DNA of 44,364 nt, from IMG/VR virus record IMGVR_UViG_3300044984_000279, positions 1 to 44,364 of that record; one strand, written 5' to 3'. Shown here piece by piece: positions 14,937-25,200 of the stretch (the first letter of the stretch is position 1; each line of letters starts with the position of its first letter). A model generated the notes under the pieces. That model saw only the letters and a program-made list of their open reading frames with translations. It searched no databases and had not been told where the DNA came from. A program made the position numbers and the translations under genes. This DNA is from a virus.

Positions 14937-15464
14937 TTAACCGGCCAATCCTAACAATGATCCGCTGTTTTCAAAAGTAGTAATAGTTTCCCCACTTAGA
15001 TAATATCCGGTACCTTTTGTTGCAACTATGGCATTAGCTGATCCACCAGCAATAGTACCATTGTTATTAATAATCAATGATGTTGCAGTAGAAACAGCAT
15101 TGCCGCCTGGCCAAGCTGCGTTCCCTGTGGCACCTTGTATAGTTCCATTGTTTATCAAATAAATTCTACTACCGGTTGGAAATCCACCAATGCTAAAACT
15201 AGCAACATTAGCATTAACTGATGTTACCCACACCCCAGCGTTTACTGTAACTTTTACATTTAATGGTCTAATAGGACTACCCATTATAGTGTATAAGTTT
15301 GCATTAGTTACATTAGAAGTGATAACTGCGGTATTATGTAAGGTCTGCCAAGCATTGCCACTAAAAATAGTTACTGATTTCGTTTCTGCCCAAACATTGC
15401 CATCCCAAACATATATTGCTTTAGGAACTTTCCATTGATAGTTGTCATAAACATTGATAGTCAT
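14937..15464 (-). CDS. Small fibre-associated adhesin-like protein
   Basis: A 175-residue protein of Gly, Asn, Thr and Ala-rich composition. The N-terminus has two 'W/F-x-G-x-x-W' units (VWDGNVW and FSGNAW), a pattern also seen in the WYD units of the adjacent fibres. The central part reads LYTIMGSP, and the C-terminal half contains INNGTIQGATG and INNNGTIAGGSAN. These are glycine-rich NNGTI-type turns found in receptor-binding tips and tail-fibre adhesins. It could be a detachable fibre tip comparable in role to T4 gp38, or a short tail-spike. It is only three bases from the upstream fibre gene and lies between two large paralogous fibres, which favours a partner role. Virion location is inferred from composition and neighbours. 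Confidence 0.6.
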   Translation of the reverse strand: MTINVYDNYQWKVPKAIYVWDGNVWAETKSVTIFSGNAWQTLHNTAVITSNVTNANLYTIMGSPIRPLNVKVTVNAGVWVTSVNANVASFSIGGFPTGSRIYLINNGTIQGATGNAAWPGGNAVSTATSLIINNNGTIAGGSANAIVATKGTGYYLSGETITTFENSGSLLGLAG

Positions 15465-15467
15465 TTG

Positions 15468-16745
15468 TTAAATTTGATACCAAATATCACCCACGGTGGC
15501 TGTGCCGCTCGGTGCACTTGTACTAACAGTTTTTGCACCTTGACTATTTTGACCAGCAGTTTGTACATATCCAGATACAAACGCCTGAGTGGCCATGGTG
15601 TTTCCAGATAGTGTTATGCTGTTAACCCCAATGGCTACATTACCCACGGTAACCGCACTAGCTGTTACATTACCATTTAAGCTACCGTTAAATGTTGTAG
15701 CATATACTGCGGCAAATTTTGTAGCACTAGCACCAATGTCAATAGTTCCGTCAGCACTCGGCACTATTTTATTTTGTAGTGTTGTGATATCAACTAATGT
15801 AGTTGTTCCGCTTAAGGTTGTTGCTCCAGTAACACCTAAAGTACCTGTTACTGATAGATCATTATCTACTGTAACACTAGCATCGGCGCCGCTAATACCA
15901 ATTGCCCTAGTTAGTGTACCTATATTTGAATAAAAATTTAAATTATATCCATTTAATAGACTTTGTACTGCTACCTCAGTGGTAGAAGTTATTTGATTTA
16001 ATACTAATGCTGTGCTAACTACTAAATTACCCACACCTAAACTATAAGGAGTGCTTGCGGGTTGATCGGCACGTAAAAATTGATTAGATCCTACACCGTT
16101 AAGTTTCAATGCATTACTAGCATCGCCTGTAAGCTGCGCACTGGCAACGGCTGTTGGCCCTGCCAGGTTAAAACCAGGATAAATTATACTATATCCATTG
16201 ATAGAAGTCTGCGGAGTAAATGCACTACTAGAACTAAAAATACCCACAACGGTATTTTCAATATACAATTTAACTACCACATGATCATTGCTACTAGAGT
16301 CTAAAATAGTTTCAACAATTGCACCACTGGTGCCGCCTGCTGAAGTAGTTGATGGCGGACCGATTAACTGCCAGCCACCGTTGTATGCATGCAGCTGATT
16401 ATTAGTTGTATCAAACCATAGATCACCTAAACTCGACACCGCACCTAATGGTTCAACGTCTTGCGCCAACGAGCTACTAATTGGTTTCCATTTATTAAGA
16501 CCAGTATTCCACACTTTTAAAGTGTTAACACTAGTGTCATACCATATTTGACCTGTTAGTTTCTGACTTGGTGCTGTATTTGCGGAGAAATTTTCTAATA
16601 AGTGAATAAAGTTTTCGTTAAGAAACGCACCATACCCAGCATAATCTCTACCTATGAGAGTTAATGCTGTACTTGTAGTATTAATCGTTGCGTCTTGTAC
16701 AGTTGCTACCGGAGCACCTGAAGTAGTTGTTATTGAATATGGCAT
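15468..16745 (-). CDS. Tail fibre protein, paralogue with shared N-terminal module
   Basis: A 425-residue fibre. Its N-terminal about 240 residues align with the 565- and 615-residue fibres: TSTALTLIGRDYAGYG, LLENFS, LTGQIWYD, LGDLWFDTT, FTPQTSINGYS and NQFLRAD. It is closest to the 615-residue protein. The rest is a short repetitive Val/Thr/Gly-rich shaft with 'VTGTLGVTGATTLSGTTTL' and 'PSADGTIDIGASATKFAAVY', the degenerate form of the 'PS.N..LG..RYN.IYG' unit. It ends GDIWYQI, similar to the GDFWFQY end of the 565-residue fibre. It lacks the chaperone-type C-terminal domain of the 615-residue protein. AAGG lies upstream of the start. It is probably attached to the baseplate or to a fibre hub by the common module. 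Confidence 0.78.
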   Translation of the reverse strand: MPYSITTTSGAPVATVQDATINTTSTALTLIGRDYAGYGAFLNENFIHLLENFSANTAPSQKLTGQIWYDTSVNTLKVWNTGLNKWKPISSSLAQDVEPLGAVSSLGDLWFDTTNNQLHAYNGGWQLIGPPSTTSAGGTSGAIVETILDSSSNDHVVVKLYIENTVVGIFSSSSAFTPQTSINGYSIIYPGFNLAGPTAVASAQLTGDASNALKLNGVGSNQFLRADQPASTPYSLGVGNLVVSTALVLNQITSTTEVAVQSLLNGYNLNFYSNIGTLTRAIGISGADASVTVDNDLSVTGTLGVTGATTLSGTTTLVDITTLQNKIVPSADGTIDIGASATKFAAVYATTFNGSLNGNVTASAVTVGNVAIGVNSITLSGNTMATQAFVSGYVQTAGQNSQGAKTVSTSAPSGTATVGDIWYQI

Positions 16746-16759
16746 TCTTTTACCTTATG

Positions 16760-18457
16760 TTATTCTGCATACTGGAACCAAAAGTCGCCGTTGTTGCTTC
16801 CAATATCATTTACACCTGGGTTAGGTGCTGCATTACTTACAAATTTAGCACTACCGCCCCACCATGTAGTTGCTGTTTTAGCAAATTGTGTTGTGGCAAT
16901 TAAAGTGTTTCCAGTTGTGTTATATGTTTGACCTTGTGTTGAGGCCGTTGCACCATTATTTAACACCACACCACTTGATGCGGCTGTTAAAACGGTTGTA
17001 CCGTCAATGACAATATTAGCACTACCTGTGCCACTATCGTTTACCCATATATGGGTGTTATTTTGATAAATCTTATAGCTAAAGAAGCCAGAATTATTAA
17101 CAACGAATGCAGTTGTAGCAACCATACTGTTAGCTGTTCCTGCTGGTGCTGTATCTGCTGTTGGTACACCATATAATACTGTGTCATTAAATTTGTTATC
17201 TACATAATTTGTCATAGCAACGTTTGCTTCATAGACAAACGCCGTAGTTGCGATTGTAGTGTTGGCCGAACCCGGATTCATTGTAACACTGCGTGGTAGG
17301 CCTGTTAGCGTAGGACTTGCAATATTTGCTTTTAATACAATATTGCCATCTAATATATCTCTAAAGTTATCTGAGTAACCTTTTAATGCTAAGTTTGCAC
17401 CTTGTACAAATGCTGTAGTTGCAATACTAACACTATTATCACTGTCTGCTGGTGTAGGTGCTTGTGGATTACCTGTTAGTGTTGGGCTTGCAATGTTTGC
17501 TTTTAATACAATGTTTGCATCAACATAACGTTTAGAAGTGATACCGTCCGGTGTTACAGGATCTACACCAACTTCTACATAACCGTTTGTGCCGTCAATA
17601 TGTAGATAACGTGTTTTTGTGCCGCCTGTGGTAGCATAAAGATCAATATCAGTATTACTAATACTATTCCATAGTACAAGAGTATTAGCAGAATCAATTG
17701 TTAAGTTAGCATTATTATATGCGCCAATGGTTACACCACTATTATTTAGAATAGTTAAATTGCCTGTGCCGCTATTATTTTGATTGTTACGGAAATAGTT
17801 GGCCGCCGGTTGTGCGCCTAAGTAACTAGCATTGTTAGCAGTGCCCCAAATAGTACCATTGGTACTAGTTGTGGTCATATTATAACCAACTTGAATTGAG
17901 GTAAATCCAGAAATACTTACGTTAGGAGTAAATTGGTCTTGACTGATAATTGCGGTACGAGTACCATTTAAGTATATTGATACAACATCATGTGATACAG
18001 TGCCGTCTGAAATTTGTTCGTATAAGGCGCCGCTCTTACCACTAGGTGTTGGGTAGCCCGGGCCGACTAAAATCCAACCTGCAGCATCATACGGACTTGT
18101 GCCATCGTAACAGTATAATTGTTTGTTGATACTATGCCACCAAAAATCACCGCCTATAGTAGTACTAGGTGCTGTTGATGAATATGTAGCACTACCTACG
18201 TTTTTCCAAGCACTACCTGTGTATACTTTAACTAACTTGTTACCACTATCATACCAAATTTGTCCAGTGTTAGGATTATTAGGGCTTACATTGTTACTAA
18301 AATTAACAAGTAATGCTACTAAATCTTCTGCTATGATTTCACCATAACCGCTGTAGTTACGACCTACTAAGGTTAAACTAGATGCCGAAGTATCTATAGT
18401 TCCATCTAAGATTGTTGTTAGTAGTTGTCCATCTGGTAAATTTACAATGTATGACAT
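16760..18457 (-). CDS. Tail fibre protein with shared N-terminal module and fibre repeats
   Basis: A 565-residue fibre, first of the three paralogues in transcription order. The N-terminal module (ASSLTLVGRNYSGYGE, LLVNFS, TGQIWYD, GGDFWWH, QDQFTPNVSISGF) matches the other two. Residues about 310-455 contain tandem units 'NIVLKANIASPTLTG', then 'IATTAFV', and again, with a third partial copy (VATTAFV). This is the classic phage tail-fibre repeat seen in P2-like and many other fibres. The C-terminus ends GDFWFQYAE, like the end of the 425-residue fibre. AGGA lies upstream of the start. Two repeats also remain alike at DNA level. The module probably anchors the protein to the virion, with the repeats forming the shaft. 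Confidence 0.82.
   Translation of the reverse strand: MSYIVNLPDGQLLTTILDGTIDTSASSLTLVGRNYSGYGEIIAEDLVALLVNFSNNVSPNNPNTGQIWYDSGNKLVKVYTGSAWKNVGSATYSSTAPSTTIGGDFWWHSINKQLYCYDGTSPYDAAGWILVGPGYPTPSGKSGALYEQISDGTVSHDVVSIYLNGTRTAIISQDQFTPNVSISGFTSIQVGYNMTTTSTNGTIWGTANNASYLGAQPAANYFRNNQNNSGTGNLTILNNSGVTIGAYNNANLTIDSANTLVLWNSISNTDIDLYATTGGTKTRYLHIDGTNGYVEVGVDPVTPDGITSKRYVDANIVLKANIASPTLTGNPQAPTPADSDNSVSIATTAFVQGANLALKGYSDNFRDILDGNIVLKANIASPTLTGLPRSVTMNPGSANTTIATTAFVYEANVAMTNYVDNKFNDTVLYGVPTADTAPAGTANSMVATTAFVVNNSGFFSYKIYQNNTHIWVNDSGTGSANIVIDGTTVLTAASSGVVLNNGATASTQGQTYNTTGNTLIATTQFAKTATTWWGGSAKFVSNAAPNPGVNDIGSNNGDFWFQYAE
17301..17512 (-). repeat. Direct repeat within the 565-residue fibre gene
   Basis: A 41-base unit at 17301-17341 recurs at 17472-17512 with four mismatches that I can count. 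It encodes the NIVLKANIASPTLTG part of the fibre repeat. The near-identity suggests recent duplication or gene conversion within the shaft. Confidence 0.8.
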
Positions 18458-18470
18458 TTTATTATCCTAA

Positions 18471-19085
18471 TTATGCTGTCAAGTTAGTTAGAGTTTGTAC
18501 TCGAACTGTATATTCTATTTGTATTAAACGATTCAACGCTTTTTGCACCGGGCTAAAAATCACGTGTGTTAATAATGGCAAGCCGGCTCCTAAACCGCTT
18601 GCACCTGGTATGTGGCCAAATAAGCCTAGTTCATCAAATACATAGTCACCGGACAATGTTTGACTATTATCAAATACTGCTTGCCCACTAGGCTCGCCGT
18701 AGTCTAATAAACAACTAACCACAATATCAGTATACTTTAATCCAGGAGTATGATTTACAATCATTTTATTGTTCGCAGGATCAGTATTTGCTGCATTTGT
18801 GTCATCTACAATTTTATAGTATGTAGGATTATACAAGTCAGCATTAGCCACATTAGTATTTGTTGGCAGATACGTAATAACACCGGTTGGGTCAACGGTA
18901 GTTCCCCCGTTACCAAAGTGCATCTCAGTAATAAAGTTTTGACTTTTATTTGCAGCATTTTGCGCCAAACATACTGAGAAATTTTCATAGTGGATAGCAT
19001 TAGTTTTATCAACAAATACTTCTTTGGTGATAGGATCAAAAATCTTAACCATACCAATAATGTCTAAGTTCATCGTTGATTTCAT
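18471..19085 (-). CDS. Baseplate- or fibre-adaptor-like structural protein
   Basis: I place the start at ATG 19085 (204 residues, beginning MKSTMNLDIIG). A longer reading to 19166 would add 27 residues that overlap, in another frame, the 53-residue gene just upstream. The N-terminal block GMVKIFDPITKEVFVDKTNAIHYEN is a motif often found at the start of virion proteins next to fibres. The same block (HIKIFDPETKEVFMD) is in the 53-residue gene. The C-terminal half contains YVFDELGLF and a strand-rich end. It follows the giant protein and precedes the fibres, as T4 gp8 and its neighbours follow gp7, and may connect fibres to the baseplate. I do not recognise a specific T4 counterpart. Confidence 0.7.
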   Translation of the reverse strand: MKSTMNLDIIGMVKIFDPITKEVFVDKTNAIHYENFSVCLAQNAANKSQNFITEMHFGNGGTTVDPTGVITYLPTNTNVANADLYNPTYYKIVDDTNAANTDPANNKMIVNHTPGLKYTDIVVSCLLDYGEPSGQAVFDNSQTLSGDYVFDELGLFGHIPGASGLGAGLPLLTHVIFSPVQKALNRLIQIEYTVRVQTLTNLTA

Positions 19086-19086
19086 A

Positions 19087-19248
19087 CTATGCTCGTCCGT
19101 CCATAAAAACTTCTTTTGTCTCTGGGTCAAATATTTTAATATGCCCTTGTATATGTATACCGCCACGCTCGTCGGGTTGTTTTTGAGGTTGTGTTTCCAC
19201 TTTCTCTTCTTGTTTATTTGTATCCATATTCTTATTTATCTTATCCAT
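19087..19248 (-). CDS. Short virion-associated ORF sharing the N-terminal motif of the next gene
   Basis: A 53-codon open frame from ATG 19248 to TAG ending at 19087. It has a Gln/Lys/Glu/Pro-rich first half (KQEEKVETQPQKQP) and then GGIHIQGHIKIFDPETKEVF. The latter half closely matches the start of the next protein (GMVKIFDPITKEVF). The stop lies one base before that gene's ATG. A second in-frame ATG at 19227 (46 residues) follows a late-promoter-like motif by five bases and may be the real start. The preserved protein motif in a gap with no other gene supports translation. It could be a small adaptor or assembly subunit, or a residual fragment of a duplicated gene. Confidence 0.65.
   Translation of the reverse strand: MDKINKNMDTNKQEEKVETQPQKQPDERGGIHIQGHIKIFDPETKEVFMDGRA
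19233..19240 (-). promoter_or_regulatory. Late-promoter-like motif before the adaptor genes
   Basis: The minus strand reads AAGATAAATA just after the stop of the giant gene. It shares AAGATAAATA with the motifs before gp6 and the 615-residue fibre. It overlaps codons 3-6 of the 53-residue ORF if that starts at 19248, which favours the downstream start (19227) or use for the 204-residue gene. Confidence 0.5.
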
Positions 19249-19261
19249 AATCTACAATTAT

Positions 19262-22200
19262 TTAAGCTGTTATAGTACCCGTGGCTGACGCAAACGGTAT
19301 TAGCCCGTAAATGCTGTTAAATGTAGTAGTACATCTAACTTGATATCCTATTGGTCCTGTTGGGTACCATGCGTGCGCAGGATCATTTAAGTTAACTAAA
19401 CTTAAGGTGTTATTTGTACCTTGAGCAAACTGTATTCCATCAATATAAGTCCAGCTATCAGTAATTACATTCCAAGTAATACCGTCAGCAGACCATTCCC
19501 ATGTATACTTCATTGTTCTGCTGGACGCAGGTAGTAGGCTTTCAGTGGCTGAACTAGTAACAACTACACCAAATACATCAGAAATTGTTACGTTAGATGC
19601 AAATCTTGCTGTGCTTGCGTTTACTGCTAGGCTCCAGTTAGTAACCGGTGTATTGATTACATAAGTATAGATGTTTGTTGGGTCATATGATGGCCAATCT
19701 TTTATAAACATTGCTGCACTAGTTGTTGAACCAACTAATCCATTGCCTTCTAATATATTTCCTCCAGTTCCTGAATTGTAAAGTACATTAGCATTTACCA
19801 TTAAATTACCGTATACTGTATCTGGTAATGTTTGGTTAGGACTAGCATCAGTTACCCGTACACCCACTGGATATAATACATTAGCACCGGTACCTTGGGT
19901 ACCGCGGCGTATTTGGCCAAGTACATTTGTACCAGGTAAGTAGCTGATGTTTGCAGTACTTACATAGTTCCAACTATTAGCATTAACGTTACCAGTAACA
20001 ATATAGTTATTACCTGCATAGTTAATTGCAGTGCCCGCAGCGTATGCTGTATTAGCTGACCATACCACAGGAGTATAGATATTTTTTTTGTAATACGTGA
20101 TACGTTCACCGTTAATAAACACTACACCAGGGCGAGCATATAATGGACTAGGTTCAGTTAATAATGTTGCATCTATAACATAAATGTTAGCATCTGTAAT
20201 ACTTAAATTAGTTGATAATTGTGTGGTATTGGCAGTTGAAATCTTCAAATATGCTGGTTCGTTAACCATATTATCAAATATACGATAAGCAGCTACGTTT
20301 GCACCAACTTTAGTATAGATACGCATATCTAACGTGTCAAACGTAATACCCGGTACAAGTTCTTCCGGAGCACGGCTATGATATGTATCAATAAATTGAC
20401 CACCCTGTGTTACTATATCTTCAGGTGCTGTACCCAATGCAATGTTAGCATATAGGCTATACAATGCTTGATCATACACGCTTGTTGATAATAATGCAAT
20501 ACCATCCTTGCTAAATTGTACAGGATCATACGGTGCAATATCATAACTACGTCCAAATAATGGATTTAGCGTAAATGGTACGCTTTGCGTTACTGATGTT
20601 GGATATGTTACTCCTGGTACTAATTGTTCTAAGCTGTCATAACGTGCTGTGATAGTTGTATCAGTAGCTAGTGTTACGTTGGTACTTAGTGTAACCTGTG
20701 TTACTTTAATTGGGATGCCGCCAAAGCTAATATTAGCCAATGTAAGATTACCACTGATTGTATCTGTTAAGTTAACGCTGTTTGTTGTATAGTTAACACT
20801 TACAATAGTGGCTTCAAATCCAATATTAGCACCAGTTACATACTGTCCAACTTGTAGACCCGACATGTTGGTAATATTTTCAATTGCAGTACTGCCTTTG
20901 TATAGATTACCATAAAAGTGTCCCAGGCTATTAACTTGTAAATTAATATTACCAATTAGACCCGTTACATAGCCCGCTTGTACACCACTTTCACCAATAT
21001 ACATATTTTTAGCAAGACTGGCTGCATTATACACATAGATAGTGTTTGTGTTAGTGGCTGTATTAGCCATAGTTACCGCAGTTTGTATAGTATCCACCGC
21101 CGGCATTACGTTTGCTGGCTCGTAGTAACCAATAATACGGTCGTTAGCATTGCTAAAGTAGCTTGCTGGACATACTGTATAATCACTAGGTATGAACTGT
21201 GTTGAGGTTGTGATATTAGAATTTATAAAATACGCTTTACGTAGCATAACATTGCCGTCTTGGAATGCATAGGTAATGATATCACCGCTACTTACACGAC
21301 CATTAGCATCAAACTGTGTTTGAATGTAGGTAGTATTAGCTGTCCACACCTTGACATTACTTGTATAGTTAATACGGTCAAATTTAAGTGTGCTGTTAAA
21401 TGAACGCACTACAGGGTTTTTCATTACTGCATACGCAGTAGCAACGGTACCTGCATTTATACTTGTATATCCGAAGCTAATTGCAGTGCCGGTAAATGAG
21501 GAAATATTAGCCGACGACATGGTAATTTGACTGTTTGCACTGTCAATTGCCGCAATCACTGTGGTTGCATCAAATGCTGTGTTTGCGCTCATTCCAGTGA
21601 ATAAACCAGCAGTTGAATTAATAGTGTATGTGGATGATATTAAGTTTACATTGCCACCAATAACTACAATATTACCTACTACAGAACCATTTACAATTAC
21701 AGTTGGGGTTGTGGTGTAGCCTGAGCCACTGTTTGTCACTGTAATAGAAATTAAACTACCCGAATTACCATCAAGAGTTGCAGTGGCCGTGGCACCGTTT
21801 CCATTACCGTCAGTGCTGATAATAGTTATCGCAGGTGGAAGGATGTATCCTTTACCGGCATTTTCAATTCTAATGCCATCTACTACAAGATTTCTATTAT
21901 TGTACCATTGGTTATACGGCCATGTTTGCCATGTTGCTGAATCCTTGGCCACATACGGTGCTTCTCCGCTCGGACTACGGAACATTGATGTAAGACCAAA
22001 TGTATCATAGTAAGCCGGTAAGTCAAAGTCTGTAATATCGCCGCCAAAAGTGTCATTGCCTGTATAATCTAATAGATATTCACGTATCTTAGTACGGTAC
22101 GGTTTAACTTCTTCAATGTAATTTTGATAGTATGTTTGGTTATCAACTACATAGCTCGGGAACTGACTTAGAGTTCTTAGTTTATGTGTGATACTAATAA

Positions 22201-25200
22201 AGCTAGATTTAAATAACCAATCTACATAAGTTTGTTCAGTTAATAGATAGTTAATCATTACAAAGAACAAGTTATTAAATTCACCTTGTAAGGTATTTTT
22301 AAAAATGTTATTATATAATGCTTGTACAATCGAACGAATTTCTTTGTTAGGATTTTGATCGTATCTGTTGCTATCAAAATCTTGATTACCAAACCCTAAA
22401 TTATTATCTACATAATTACCTAGTGTAGTATCTAATTGTACTGTACCGTTTTGGATGCCTACTACACCCAATCCACCGCCAACCTCAACTACTACTAGTT
22501 GCCATGTATTATTACCTGTAGCGTTGCGAATATAAATTACACTGCCGGCAATTGCTTGTAATGCAAGTGCATTAACTGTAGTTTCTACGCTAAAGTCTGG
22601 TTTAGTTGAAGCACTATATCCTGTAGCATACCAGTCAGCATATGACCAATAGATACTTGTTTTATAACTTTGTACTCTGGTGATCAGCCAACTCTTACTA
22701 TCTGTTAATGTATATAAAACCCACAATCCGTTTTGTGATGTATCGTTTTTAACTAGTACACGGTATCCCGGTGATAACGGCAATGTGTCTATATACTCTA
22801 ACTCAACTTCTGTCGACACTGCTTGATCATATTCACCTAATTTAAAATTAGGCTCTGCTTCTTGAGCATTTAATCCGGTTAAGTCAAATTGTTCAGCAAT
22901 AGGATTAATAGCAAAAATATCATTAACATATTGAATCATTTCATTGACTGCTGATAGTCTATCAACAAACATACTTTGGCGTGGACGAATATCAACACCA
23001 TATCGATCTGCTAAACTCAATGTTGGATCAGGCACCGTTGAACCCTGCTGGTCAATCCCTGCTAAACTGTCGACAAACTTGTTAACTAATTTAGTCGGAA
23101 TCGGATTATTAGGATTACCTTTTTGTATTAACTCGTATTCACTGTGAATCAAATCAGTGTTAATTTCTAATTGATGATCTAAGTGAACAATGGTATTATC
23201 GGAACTTAGGTAAGTAGCAACATTGTAGAATACAATAGCATTACTGCGTATCATAGCCGCATAAGGAATACCTTGTGATTTAGGATTTGCAATATAATCT
23301 ACGATTGCCTTCACTGGCAAGGTACGGCTCGGTATCGTGTCATCTAAATGAGTTTGATCGTATACCCAGAAAAAATACCTAGTAGTAATAATGCCTGTTG
23401 TCTGATCAACCGTAATTATTTCAACATACGCACTATCGTCTTCATGTTTAGGTATGCCCTGTAATGCTCCATTAGTGTTAACATATTGGCTTGGTAATAC
23501 TGTGCTTTCTATCCATTCATACACATTAATCGAACTTCCTGGGAACAACTCACCCCAATGTAGACTACGATAGGTTAGTGAATCTTGTTCGTAATCAATA
23601 AAGCGAACAGTACTTAAATCCCACCAAACTTTTCCTACTTGTTTGTCACTCCAGTAGACACTAGAATTAATATCAGCTTCTGAGTTATATCCTTTATTAT
23701 AAACAGCAGGATCGTATTCTGTCTTAAATGAAATATTTTCTTCTGCTTGTCCTAATATGCGCCCTTTAGCTGGATCAACAAATTGTAAATTTTCTTCAAT
23801 TAAATTAGTTTGACTACTGTATAGGTACGCACGAGTTACACTATCTAAATCAACTTTAGGAGATTGATAACGTATTAGTCCCCAGCCCCTAGCCATCGTA
23901 GGGTTACTAAACACATAGATACTACCGGATTTAGCAGGTGCACCCGCTGGTGCCATAAATGGTGCTGCAATAGTAATATATGCCCCTTCAATATCTAATG
24001 CATATCCAAATTGACCGCCGGGAATTAATATACCCGGGTCTAATTGTTGTGCAAATGCATATCGTCCCGGATCCTCTACATCATCACGTGGATCGTCATA
24101 TAATTCGTAAATGTAAACACTACCACTACCTGGTATTCTATCATGTAGTCTAGTAGACGCCGCGTCAAATACAGTTCCGTTGGTCGTAGTACTCACATCA
24201 ATGGTTGTAAGTTCTTTAGTAGTGCCTCGAGCACTACCAATCACTAGCATGTATGCATTTGCTGCTAGTTTAACTTTTGTACCAAAATATTCACCAGGTA
24301 ACCCGTAAGGATTAACAATAATCTGCATGAATGCAAATACAATCATTTCAGATTCTGCAAGTACACCTGCACTACTAGAATTCGTAATGCCTGAAAGTAT
24401 ACGTAGTTGGTCTTTGGCAACTTTAACATCTGAGTCTAAACGTAAATATCCGTTTTCATTTGTGGCTGTTACTCCTAAAATGTTAGCGTCATTTACATCT
24501 TGTACAAATTCGTCTAAGGTAGTTAACCTAACTGCAACATTTGATGCAGTCCACGAGTTATTAATTGCTACGTTTGCACCTGTTGAGAATACGTAGGCGT
24601 TTTGATATCCTGAAACTTTAACAATGTCACCTGTAGTACTTTCTGTCACTCGCACGTTAGCGCCAGTGCTTGGTTGTGTGATCCAATCTCCAGTACTTAC
24701 AGTTACGTTGCCTGTTAGGCCTAGACTAATACGAACTTCAAAATTGTTTAAACGAATTGTATCAACTGGATTAAATGTTGGGTTTAGTACATAGCCCGTG
24801 TCAGTACCATACAATCTACCGCGGTTATGGAATTTCCATACGGCACCACTGTTATATTCTGTACCGTTATCATAATATGGTGCACCAATGTAAATCGCAC
24901 AGTTATTACTACAAATTGTTAAGCTCGTACCGAACGCAGCGTTTGCCTGAATTGCAGCTAAGCCGCCTGTTAAACTATCTACACCGATTAGGCGTTCTAG
25001 GTAGTTAAATTTATTAACCTCAACAAGAATAACCTGGCCAATTGCAGGCGGATTAGTAAATCTGATTGTATTAGTACCTACTACTGTATATTGTATATTT
25101 TCAATACCGTCAATGGTAACTTTATGTACAGTTGCAATGATATTTTCAGTGTTATAGTCTTGGCCACCTGTACCAGCTACTGCATCAGTAACTGAATTAA

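Noticed and set aside
17301-17512. Repeated 41-base units considered as a CRISPR-like array
   Set aside because: Only two copies, inside a coding region, encoding a known fibre repeat; no regular spacers.
18471-19166. A 231-codon version of the adaptor protein starting at 19166
   Set aside because: The extra 27 residues translate, out of frame, the conserved part of the 53-codon gene. ATG 19085 follows that gene's stop by one base and begins with the conserved motif.
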